A DNA stretch of 64,000 nt from Acidobacteriaceae bacterium (GTDB taxonomy: Bacteria; Acidobacteriota; Terriglobia; Terriglobales; Acidobacteriaceae). The stretch lies in assembly GCA_027452245.1 (NCBI GenBank), contig DAIDGW010000094.1, forward strand, positions 48,152 through 112,151. Direction: 5' to 3'. Positions 46,336-53,562 of this stretch are shown in pieces. A program made the position numbers and the translations under genes. Position 1 is the stretch's first letter. Every line of letters begins with the position of its first letter. The notes under the pieces are model-generated. The model saw only the letters and a list, made by a program, of their open reading frames with translations, made no database searches and had not been told where the DNA came from.

Positions 46336-47934
46336 TTAGGCCGCCCCCTTCATGTCCTTCAACATCTCCAGCGCCGCCAGTCGTCCTGGTGCGCCCATAA
46401 TCCCGCCGCCCGGATGCGTGGCCGATCCGCACATATACAAATTTTTAATCGGTGTCCGGAACTGCGCCCATCCAGCCACCGGACGCAAAAAGAAAAGCTG
46501 CTCCAGAGAAAGCTCGCCCTGAAAGATATTGCCCTCGCTCAGCCCCCATTCGCGCTCCAGGTCGAGCGGCGTCACCACCTGCTTCTGGATGATGATGTCC
46601 TTCAGATTCGGTGCGTATTCGGAGATCGTGTCGACCACCGTGTTCCCGAACGCCTCCCGCTCGGTGTCCCAGTTGAGCCCGGGAGCCAGCTTGTACGGCG
46701 CATACTGCACGAAGCACGACAATACGTGCTTTCCCGGGGGCGCGACCGAAGGATCGGTCAGCGACGGAATCACCATATCGATATACGGGCGCTTTGAGAA
46801 GTGCCCATACTTCGCATCGTCGTACGCTCTCTCCATGTACTCGACCGCGGGCGAGATCGAAATCGCCCCGCGCAAATGCGCGCCCGGCCCGGGCATGCAC
46901 TTGAAGTTCGGCAGCGCATCCAGCGCCATGTTGACCTTGCCCGACGATCCCCGGAACTTGTAGCGGTTCACTTCCTCCAGGAAATCTCCCGGCAGGTGCT
47001 GCGCTTCGATGAACTTCGTGAATGTCAGCCGCGGATCGACGCTCGACGAAATCACATCGGCATAAATCTCGTCGCCGTTCGACAGCACCACGCCCTTCGC
47101 CTTGCCGTTCTTGATGATGATCTGCGAGATGCCCGCCTTCGTCCGGATCTCCACTCCCGCTTCCCGCGCTGCTTCGGCGATCGCATTCGAGATCGCGCCC
47201 GTTCCGCCCCGCGCAAATCCCCAGGCGCGGAACGCACCGTCGATCTCTCCCATGTAGTGATGCAGCAAAACGTACGCCGTACCCGGCGACCGCACGCCCA
47301 GAAACGTCCCGATGATTCCCGACGCCGACATCGTCGCCTTGAGCACGTCGGTCTCGAACCACTGGTCCAGGAAGTCGATCGCGCTCATCGTCATCAACTG
47401 CACCTGGTTGTACTTATCCTCGCTCGACATCGCCTGGAACCGCCGTCCCACGAAGAGCAGCTTCATCAATTCGCGCGGGTTCAGCGTGTGCGGATCGGGT
47501 GGAACCATGCTGAGAATCGGCTTCACGAAACGGCACATCGCCTGCATCGCCTTGCCGAATTCGTCGTACGCCTCGGCGTCCACCCGCGAGTGCCGCGCAA
47601 TTTCGCGATGCGTTTTGCCATGATCGTTCACCCGCCACAGGTAATCGCCGCTCGGCATTGGCGTGAACGTTCCATCCAGCGGCAGAATTTCCAGCCCGTG
47701 CCGCGGCAGGTCGAGGTCGCGAATAATCTCCGGCCGCAGCAGAGACACCACGTACGAGCAGACCGAGAACTTGAACCCGGGCACAATTTCTTCCGTGCAC
47801 GCCGCACCGCCCAGCACGTGCCGCCGCTCGAGCACCAGAACCTTTTTCCCCGCCTTCGCGAGATACGCGGCGTTCACCAGGCCGTTATGGCCTCCGCCCA
47901 CCACGATGACATCGTATGAATTGGATCCAGCCAT
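46336..47934 (-). CDS. Phytoene desaturase-like FAD oxidoreductase, paralogue
   Basis: A 532-residue paralogue of the following gene, with GGGHNGLVNAAYLAKAGKK for FAD and NLYMCGSATHPGGGIMGAPG at the end. The two share block order throughout, implying a tandem duplication, but have diverged well beyond recent copying. As first gene of the pair it is divergent from a GcvT-like gene, and such FAD oxidoreductase/GcvT neighbours often act in demethylation or amine oxidation. Confidence 0.9.
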   Translation of the reverse strand: MAGSNSYDVIVVGGGHNGLVNAAYLAKAGKKVLVLERRHVLGGAACTEEIVPGFKFSVCSYVVSLLRPEIIRDLDLPRHGLEILPLDGTFTPMPSGDYLWRVNDHGKTHREIARHSRVDAEAYDEFGKAMQAMCRFVKPILSMVPPDPHTLNPRELMKLLFVGRRFQAMSSEDKYNQVQLMTMSAIDFLDQWFETDVLKATMSASGIIGTFLGVRSPGTAYVLLHHYMGEIDGAFRAWGFARGGTGAISNAIAEAAREAGVEIRTKAGISQIIIKNGKAKGVVLSNGDEIYADVISSSVDPRLTFTKFIEAQHLPGDFLEEVNRYKFRGSSGKVNMALDALPNFKCMPGPGAHLRGAISISPAVEYMERAYDDAKYGHFSKRPYIDMVIPSLTDPSVAPPGKHVLSCFVQYAPYKLAPGLNWDTEREAFGNTVVDTISEYAPNLKDIIIQKQVVTPLDLEREWGLSEGNIFQGELSLEQLFFLRPVAGWAQFRTPIKNLYMCGSATHPGGGIMGAPGRLAALEMLKDMKGAA

Positions 47935-48286
47935 GGGCTGTTTGCTCCTGGGTTGCAGCTTGATTGTTAAGCGATCGGGAAACGCAATGATACTCGCGCC
48001 GAAGACAAGTTGGCAGGAAAGATCAGAGCCCGCTGGGAAGAACCGTCCATTGGATGAGGCGGCGCATGAAGACGATCATTGTACCGTAACCGGCATTCTT
48101 TAGCCGGTGTTATACATTCAATTCCGAAACTGCGTTATCCGAAGGCCGGCGCCTTCACCCCCGGACCGGGTACTTTACCGCGCAGGCATCTACACGCAAG
48201 CCCGTCGCCCATTGCTCCCACGCCTTCGCCTGCATATAATCCGAATTTCTCTGCGCCTCGGTGACGCAGACAACGAGCGAGCCACC
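47935..48286. other. 352-bp divergent intergenic region
   Basis: This lies between the divergent oxidoreductase pair and the GcvT-like gene and must hold both promoters. I see no strong -35/-10 pair, no repeat element and no credible small gene. The frame open from 48107 is read as upstream extension only. Confidence 0.4.
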
Positions 48287-49483
48287 ATGCCCATCGGAAC
48301 CGCATTTCACGAGCGCACTTTCCCTCTTTGCCACAGCCTTAACTACCGCGAGTGGTCCGGCTACTACACGGTCAGCGTCTACGAAGTTCATCATGAGCAT
48401 GAGTACAACGCCATCCGAAATGCGGCAGCGCTCATCGACATCTCGCCACTCTACAAGTACCTGATCACCGGGCGCGACGCTACCAAGCTTGTCAATCGCG
48501 TAATCACGCGCGACATCAACAAGGTGAAAGTCGGCCAGGTCATTTACTGCTGCTGGTGCGACGAGCAGGGCAAGGTCATCGACGACGGTACCATCTCCCG
48601 CCTCGAAGAAAACGTCTATCGCTGGACCGCCGCCGATCCCAGCCTGCGCTGGTTCCGGCAGAACGGCCTCAATCTCGACGTCACCATCGAAGACATCTCG
48701 GAAAAAGTCGCCGCCCTCGCGCTCCAGGGACCGACCTCTGCCAGGCTGCTGAAGTCCGTCGCTGAAGCCGACATCGCCAATCTGAAATATTTCCGTGTCA
48801 CCCGCGGCAAGATCGCCGGCGTCCCCGTCGACATCTCCCGCACCGGCTACACCGGCGACCTCGGCTACGAAATCTGGATGCCCTGGAATGATGCCGTGAA
48901 GGTCTGGGACGCCCTCGCCGAAAAAGGTAAGCAGTTCGATCTGCACGCCGCCGGAATGCTCGCGCTCGATGTCGCCCGCGTCGAAGCCGGGCTTCTGCTC
49001 ATCGAAGTCGACTACATCAGTTCGAAAAAAGCGCTGATCCCGTCACAGAAGTATTCCCCCTTCGAGCTGGGATTCGGCAAAATGGTCCATCTCGAAAAAG
49101 AAAACTTCATCGGCAAGCGCGCTTTGGAGCACGATGCGAAAATCGGCGTTCCTCGCCAGTTCGTCGGCCTTGAAATCGATTGGATCGACGTCGAGTCACT
49201 CTATGAAAAATACGGGCTCACGCCCGTCGCGCCCAGCCAGGCCTCGCGCGTCTCCGTCCCCGTCTATGACGGAGACATGCAGGTGGGCAAAGCCACCACG
49301 ACATCCTGGTCTCCCACGCTGAAAAAGATGATCGCACTCGCCAGCGTCGATACCGATCAGTCCAAGCCCGGCACGGAACTGCAGATGGAAATCACCATCG
49401 AAGCGATCCGCCTGAAGACCAACGCGAAAGTGACCGCGCTGCCGTTCTTCAGCCCGCCACGAAAAACCGCAACCCCGGTGTAA
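48287..49483 (+). CDS. GcvT-like aminomethyltransferase family protein
   Basis: A 398-residue member of the glycine cleavage T/dimethylglycine-sarcosine-DMSP demethylase superfamily, which moves one-carbon units to tetrahydrofolate. N-terminal folate-binding domain (LIDISPLYKYLITGRDA), the SRTGYTGDLGYEIW block, and a C-terminal beta barrel (ALASVDTDQSKPGTEL). The invariant Asp of true GcvT appears replaced in this subfamily, so glycine cleavage is not assured. With the neighbouring flavoproteins it may form an N- or O-demethylation system; purU nearby also handles formyl-THF. Confidence 0.85.
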   Translation: MPIGTAFHERTFPLCHSLNYREWSGYYTVSVYEVHHEHEYNAIRNAAALIDISPLYKYLITGRDATKLVNRVITRDINKVKVGQVIYCCWCDEQGKVIDDGTISRLEENVYRWTAADPSLRWFRQNGLNLDVTIEDISEKVAALALQGPTSARLLKSVAEADIANLKYFRVTRGKIAGVPVDISRTGYTGDLGYEIWMPWNDAVKVWDALAEKGKQFDLHAAGMLALDVARVEAGLLLIEVDYISSKKALIPSQKYSPFELGFGKMVHLEKENFIGKRALEHDAKIGVPRQFVGLEIDWIDVESLYEKYGLTPVAPSQASRVSVPVYDGDMQVGKATTTSWSPTLKKMIALASVDTDQSKPGTELQMEITIEAIRLKTNAKVTALPFFSPPRKTATPV

Positions 49484-49526
49484 GGACTCCCGGTGGGCAG
49501 CCGCCGCATTCGGCATACTTCATTGT

Positions 49527-49620
49527 CATTCCGGCGAGGATTCCAAAATCCGCCATTTCAAGCGAGGGCGGATCGCTGCGAGCGCAGCGATCCACCGCAG
49601 TCGAGAAACCTGCTTTCCAA
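49527..49620. repeat. Dispersed palindromic repeat, most complete intergenic copy
   Basis: Starts TGTCATTCCGGCGAGG, holds the perfect palindrome GGATCGCTGCG-AG-CGCAGCGATCC (49570-49593, 11-bp arms) and ends ACCGCAGTCGAGAAACCTGCT. This is the same order as the copy inside lipB. Confidence 0.75.
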
Positions 49621-49654
49621 CTAAGAAAATCAAATCTTCACTTGCGAAAGAGAA

Positions 49655-49689
49655 GAATCTGCTGGTCCATCTTCCCAACCAGCAGATTC
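49655..49689. repeat. Perfect 12-bp inverted repeat
   Basis: GAATCTGCTGGT and ACCAGCAGATTC are separated by 11 nt. No T-run follows on either side, so it is more likely a repeat or protein-binding hairpin than a terminator. Confidence 0.6.
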
Positions 49690-49723
49690 CTCACCCCCAA
49701 AAGCCCCAGTTTCGATTTTGCAA

Positions 49724-49775
49724 GGTGGATCGCCGCAGAACGGCGATCCACCCCAGCCGAGGACAGCAACGTTCG
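49724..49775. repeat. Dispersed palindromic repeat, variant copy
   Basis: GGTGGATCGCCG-CAGAA-CGGCGATCCACC (49724-49752, 12-bp arms) followed by CCAGCCGAGGACAGCAACG, a diverged form of the CCGCAGTCGAGGGATCTGC tail. Lies just beyond the stop of the next minus-strand gene. Confidence 0.6.
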
Positions 49776-49798
49776 TTTCCCTCGCTTCTGACCAAACT

Positions 49799-50278
49799 TC
49801 ACGGCCTCGTTGGACTCTCCGCTGACGCCACGATCGTTCGCCCCGCTAGTACGTACACTTTCGGATCACGGGTGAACTCTTTCTCTCGCTTCGAACTGGC
49901 ATAAAGGAATTCGTGTCCCGTCAGGCGCCCAGGATAGAACCACTTCAGCATTGCTTCCGGTTTATCGTGCGGCCGCTCCGCAAACTTGACTTCTGTTCTG
50001 TTCGTTGACTCTTTGCGAATCGTGGGCGCCGTCAGGAGGGTTGCATCAAGCTTCGTCCAGTTCTTGTTAAATATTTGGACTACGTTACGGTCGGAAGTAT
50101 CTTGTGTCAGGACAAACCAATAACTGCCGGCCGGCAATACTTTCCCAGGAATTTCTACCGGTTGGTTGAAGGTTAGGTTTGTCATTTGGTCCCACTCGCT
50201 GGCATTAGCATTCGGTAAAAAGATTACACAGGCCAATGCGCAGCAGAAAATGATTGCTATCCCTTTTAAAGAACTCAT
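49799..50278 (-). CDS. Small exported protein, unknown
   Basis: A 159-residue protein with a signal peptide (about 1-26, ending NANA-S). The mature part has FNQPVEIPGKVLPAGSYWFVL, a short beta motif that recurs in exported acidobacterial proteins, and VLAGRTIVASA near the end. Function unknown. It is more AT-rich than its neighbours. Confidence 0.65.
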   Translation of the reverse strand: MSSLKGIAIIFCCALACVIFLPNANASEWDQMTNLTFNQPVEIPGKVLPAGSYWFVLTQDTSDRNVVQIFNKNWTKLDATLLTAPTIRKESTNRTEVKFAERPHDKPEAMLKWFYPGRLTGHEFLYASSKREKEFTRDPKVYVLAGRTIVASAESPTRP

Positions 50279-50654
50279 TTCACTTCTCCCTTAATGATTT
50301 CCAGGCCTACAGCGTATGAAGCTGCCATCCATGATTGCGTTGCCCGCAATAGCCAGAAGTAAAACGATTATGCATAACGCTAGCTTAGTTGGATCGAAGC
50401 AGGCCGCTTCAATGCTGATGAGAGTAGTTCGGCTGAGCGCATCTGTGTCACGTAATTACTAACAATTACGTAAGGCGAGTTAGATGTGTGTGAGACGGCG
50501 AAACTATCATGCGTGCGCAACACTACTTTCTGATGCATCGGCAAACGTAATCTTATGTAAAGTTATGCAGAGTAGAAATGCAAACTCGGGAACTTAGCTC
50601 TTTCTGGATCTCCGCCGCTGTCGAGGGATCGGCTTGTTCCTTGGGGAACTGCAA
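50279..50654. promoter_or_regulatory. 376-bp intergenic region with a dyad and a repeat remnant
   Basis: No gene is seen. ACGTAATT-ACTAAC-AATTACGT (50450-50471) is a perfect 8-bp dyad of operator type. The end of the region (50605-50640) carries CCGCCGCTGTCGAGGGATC, a remnant of the dispersed repeat tail. The region is AT-rich compared with surroundings. Confidence 0.45.
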
Positions 50655-51485
50655 TCACGTTAAATCCGAATAGGCTCCCGAGGAGAAGTTCGGGCGTTCC
50701 CAGAATCTGTCGTAACACTCCATGCAGATCCAGTCGCGGCCATTCGTATATCCGCCACCATGGTCGTCATCCGATTCGTGCAACTCCCATCGGCAAATCG
50801 CGCAATGATCTCTCGTCCAGCCTCCCGTAACCAGCGTGAACTTGCCCGATTTATCGATGAGACTCAGGTCGAACGAGCAGCTTCCGGTATTTGTTTCCAG
50901 CGCAATATCGCGCACCTTGAACGTCATTTGGTGCCAGTGCCAGTTATACGCGCGACAGCTCTTCACCGCTTGGCGGATGTATTCTGCATTCCATTTCGCG
51001 CCATGAATCTGGATTGTTCCACCGCTTTCGGCTCGCGCCGGGGCAGTTGTGGTACGTTCCTCTACCTGGCCGGCGCACTCCTGTCGAATGCGGCTGGCGT
51101 CGGCGCCAAACTCGATCAAAAGTCTTGCCGAAAAGCTTTTCTCCTCGCCGAGGATGCCCAGCAACAAATCTTGGGTTCCGATATAGCGATGCGCGAGACG
51201 GTCGGCTTCATCAGCGGCATGTCTCAGAGCCCGCGTGGCAGCGTCGCTTAGCGGCAGGTCAACACTGGTGGCGATCGGGTTACTTCTCGAGACATGAGAA
51301 TCGATCCGCTGGCGAATGATTTCAGGATCGGTGGCAGCCATGTATTTCGGGCAGAGCTGTTTGAATTCGCGCAATAACCCAAGGAGCAGATGTTCCGTTT
51401 CGATCTCAGTGGAACCGTAGCTGCTGGCCTCATATCGAGCGAAGAAGACGACGCGCCGCGCTTTTTCTGTGAACCGCTCAAACAT
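50655..51485 (-). CDS. Clp N-domain protein with C-terminal zinc ribbon, no ATPase
   Basis: A 276-residue protein. Residues 1-145 are two Clp repeat (ClpC/ClpA N-domain) units: MFERFTEKARRVVFFARYEA, HLLLGLLREF, then YIGTQDLLLGILGEE. No AAA+ module follows. Instead residues about 160-215 form a beta domain, and HCAICRWELHES with WICMECYDRFWE makes a likely zinc site. It could act as an adaptor or decoy for ClpC-type unfoldases. The stop of this gene is preceded closely by the APC permease gene end (3 bp). Confidence 0.8.
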   Translation of the reverse strand: MFERFTEKARRVVFFARYEASSYGSTEIETEHLLLGLLREFKQLCPKYMAATDPEIIRQRIDSHVSRSNPIATSVDLPLSDAATRALRHAADEADRLAHRYIGTQDLLLGILGEEKSFSARLLIEFGADASRIRQECAGQVEERTTTAPARAESGGTIQIHGAKWNAEYIRQAVKSCRAYNWHWHQMTFKVRDIALETNTGSCSFDLSLIDKSGKFTLVTGGWTRDHCAICRWELHESDDDHGGGYTNGRDWICMECYDRFWERPNFSSGAYSDLT

Positions 51486-51488
51486 CGC

Positions 51489-52904
51489 TTACTCCACTTT
51501 CCGCCCCACCCGCTTCCAGTACAAATATCCCGGGATCCCCACCAGCACAATCGCCGTTCCCCAGAATGCCTCCCAAGGACGTGTCACAATCGTGTTCAAT
51601 GTCCACGCTGTGCCCACCAGCACATAGATTCCCGGTAGCCACGGATATCCCGTGCACCTATATGGACGCGGAATGTCCGGTCGTTTCCAGCGCAGCAGAA
51701 ACAGCCCAATCACTGTCAGCGTGTACGACAGCACCATGCCGTAAATGACATACGTATAAAGCTGATCGTACCTTCCGCTCAGCGTCAGCGCCGCCGCCCA
51801 GATTCCTTGCCCGATCAGGCTGAACGCCGGCGTCCGCCATTTCGGATGCACCTCGGCCATGCGCTTGAAGAACACTCCATCCTGCGCCATCGCCAGATAC
51901 ACGCGCGCTCCCGAAAGTGTGCATGTTGCCGCCGCGCTGAAACACGAAATGGAAATCATCAGCGAGAGCCAGACTGCGGCCTGCGGCGAAAACAACGCTG
52001 CCGCCGCCGCGTGCGCAATCGTTTCGTGCTGCGCGATCTCTTTCAGCGGCAGCGCGTACATATACGTCATGTTCATCGCGATATATATCACCGCCACCGC
52101 AAGCACGCCCAGCACCATGGCGCGCGGAACATTGCGCCGCGGTTCTTTCACCTCGCCCGCGACCCACGTGATGTACACCCACCCGTCGTATGCCCAGAAC
52201 ACCGCAATCAATCCCACGCCCAAAGCCGAAATCAGCGCGCCCGGCCCCAGTCCCATCGTCAGCGGCGCTCCATGCCCGCTGAAGTTCGACCAGTGTCCCT
52301 TGCCAATGGAAAAGCCCAGCACCACGAATCCCGCCATGGCGGTGAACTTCGTCCACGTGGAAACGTTTTGCAGCAGTGCGCCCCAGCGCAATCCCACCAC
52401 GTTCACATACGTCAGGATCGCAATCAGCAGCAGCGCGAATAAATGTGCCCGCGTCACCGCTACTCCCAACAATGAGAAGACCATATGCTGCTGCGAAACC
52501 AGCGGGAAAATTTCTCCCGTATATGCCGCCGAAGCCACGGCCAGCGCCGCAATGCTTCCGCCATTTGCTACCGCAAACAGCATCCAGCCATAGAGGAACG
52601 CCACCAGATCCCCGTAAGCTTCACGCAAATAGATGTACTGCCCACCCGAGTCCGGAAACATCGATCCCAGCTCGGCGAACGCCACGCATCCAAACAGCGA
52701 AATCACCGCGCCCAGCACCCACACTCCTAGAAACAGCAGCGGCTGCGGCAGCGGCGTCGCAATATCACGGGCAGTGAGAAAGATCGACGACCCGATGATT
52801 CCGCTGACCAGCAGCAGCACCGAGTCCAGCAGGCCCAGTCCGCGGATCAGCGAAGGTTGTGTTTGAGACTCTTTCTGGTTTACGACAACAGGAGTGTCAG
52901 CCAA
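51489..52904 (-). CDS. APC-family amino acid permease
   Basis: A 471-residue transporter with about 12 membrane helices, GIIGSSIFLTA in helix 1 and FPDSGGQYIYLREAYG after helix 2, closest in style to the LAT-type amino acid exchangers. WAYDGWVYITWVAGEVKEPRRN is the characteristic helix 6 region. Substrate unknown. The Clp N-domain gene starts 3 bp after its stop, and a small zinc-ribbon gene ends 4 bp before its start, suggesting a three-gene operon. Confidence 0.88.
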   Translation of the reverse strand: MADTPVVVNQKESQTQPSLIRGLGLLDSVLLLVSGIIGSSIFLTARDIATPLPQPLLFLGVWVLGAVISLFGCVAFAELGSMFPDSGGQYIYLREAYGDLVAFLYGWMLFAVANGGSIAALAVASAAYTGEIFPLVSQQHMVFSLLGVAVTRAHLFALLLIAILTYVNVVGLRWGALLQNVSTWTKFTAMAGFVVLGFSIGKGHWSNFSGHGAPLTMGLGPGALISALGVGLIAVFWAYDGWVYITWVAGEVKEPRRNVPRAMVLGVLAVAVIYIAMNMTYMYALPLKEIAQHETIAHAAAAALFSPQAAVWLSLMISISCFSAAATCTLSGARVYLAMAQDGVFFKRMAEVHPKWRTPAFSLIGQGIWAAALTLSGRYDQLYTYVIYGMVLSYTLTVIGLFLLRWKRPDIPRPYRCTGYPWLPGIYVLVGTAWTLNTIVTRPWEAFWGTAIVLVGIPGYLYWKRVGRKVE

Positions 52905-52908
52905 GGGT

Positions 52909-53079
52909 TTATCCGATTCCCAGTTCGTCGGGAGACTCCAGCGGCGTTCCGCATTTGCGGCAGATCACCGCGGCACAATCGCCGCACACCAGCGGATCTG
53001 TCACCTCTTCGGCGCAATTGGGACAGTACAGCGGCCCTGGCCCCGGCTTCGGTTCCGGATTCTGCGGATTCGTTGCCAT
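52909..53079 (-). CDS. Small zinc-ribbon protein
   Basis: A 56-residue protein: a Pro-rich N-terminus (NPQNPEPKPGPGP) followed by CPNC, CGDC and CRKC pairs that would bind one or two zinc ions. The ATG at 53079 is chosen; the longer frame to 53256 looks non-coding. It ends 4 bp before the permease start, which suggests coupling. Confidence 0.6.
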   Translation of the reverse strand: MATNPQNPEPKPGPGPLYCPNCAEEVTDPLVCGDCAAVICRKCGTPLESPDELGIG

Positions 53080-53241
53080 GAGGGGGAACTCTACCACAGC
53101 CTGCAGCGTTGGCACACGTCCGCCGCCTGTAGCCATCTCACTTCTCACCGCAAGTATGTCATCTGTGTGATTGCTCTCACTGACAATTGAGGAAAGCAGC
53201 CCTAAAATCATTTGCTGATTTGTGTGATCAAGGAGGCGCTT

Positions 53242-53553
53242 ATGAATTGGGATCACTTGGCTGAAGGGATTGATGTCCTCAGATTCTGGAAAGCCGTCCC
53301 GCCTCAGGAAGGCGAAGCAGAAATTGGCGTTCTAAAGCTGTCGAGTCCACGCTTGACGGAACTGAGAAATGCCCCCAGGGAATTTATCAACAAACATAAA
53401 ATTTTCGATAAAGACATACGTTCGATCGATCTGGAGCCGATCCCGCAAACGTATATCGGCAATAGCTCCGCCCTCATCGTGCTAAAGCACAACCCCACTT
53501 GCACTTGTTATGCGGCCATTGCAGCCGACCTGACCTTGGTGGCTGCCGCCTGA
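53242..53553 (+). CDS. Small protein of unknown function
   Basis: A 103-residue protein whose ATG at 53242 has AAGGAGG seven bases upstream. The middle part (SPRLTELRNAPREFINKHKI, then DLEPIPQT) faintly resembles nitrile-hydratase-type leader peptides. The tail is LKHNPTCTCYAAIAADLT, with two cysteines in TCTC. No maturation enzymes are nearby, so a peptide-precursor role is only a guess. Confidence 0.6.
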   Translation: MNWDHLAEGIDVLRFWKAVPPQEGEAEIGVLKLSSPRLTELRNAPREFINKHKIFDKDIRSIDLEPIPQTYIGNSSALIVLKHNPTCTCYAAIAADLTLVAAA

Positions 53554-53562
53554 AGTAAACCC

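Noticed and set aside
46801..47919. A 372-codon plus-strand frame
   Set aside because: It is antisense to the FAD oxidoreductase and is rich in Arg and His, a mirror of codon bias.
48107..48286. N-terminal extension of the GcvT-like protein
   Set aside because: The extra 60 residues have no family similarity, and the known domain starts at ATG 48287.
49655..49689. Terminator call for the 12-bp inverted repeat
   Set aside because: There is no T-run on either strand and it lies among repeat elements, so it is listed as a repeat.
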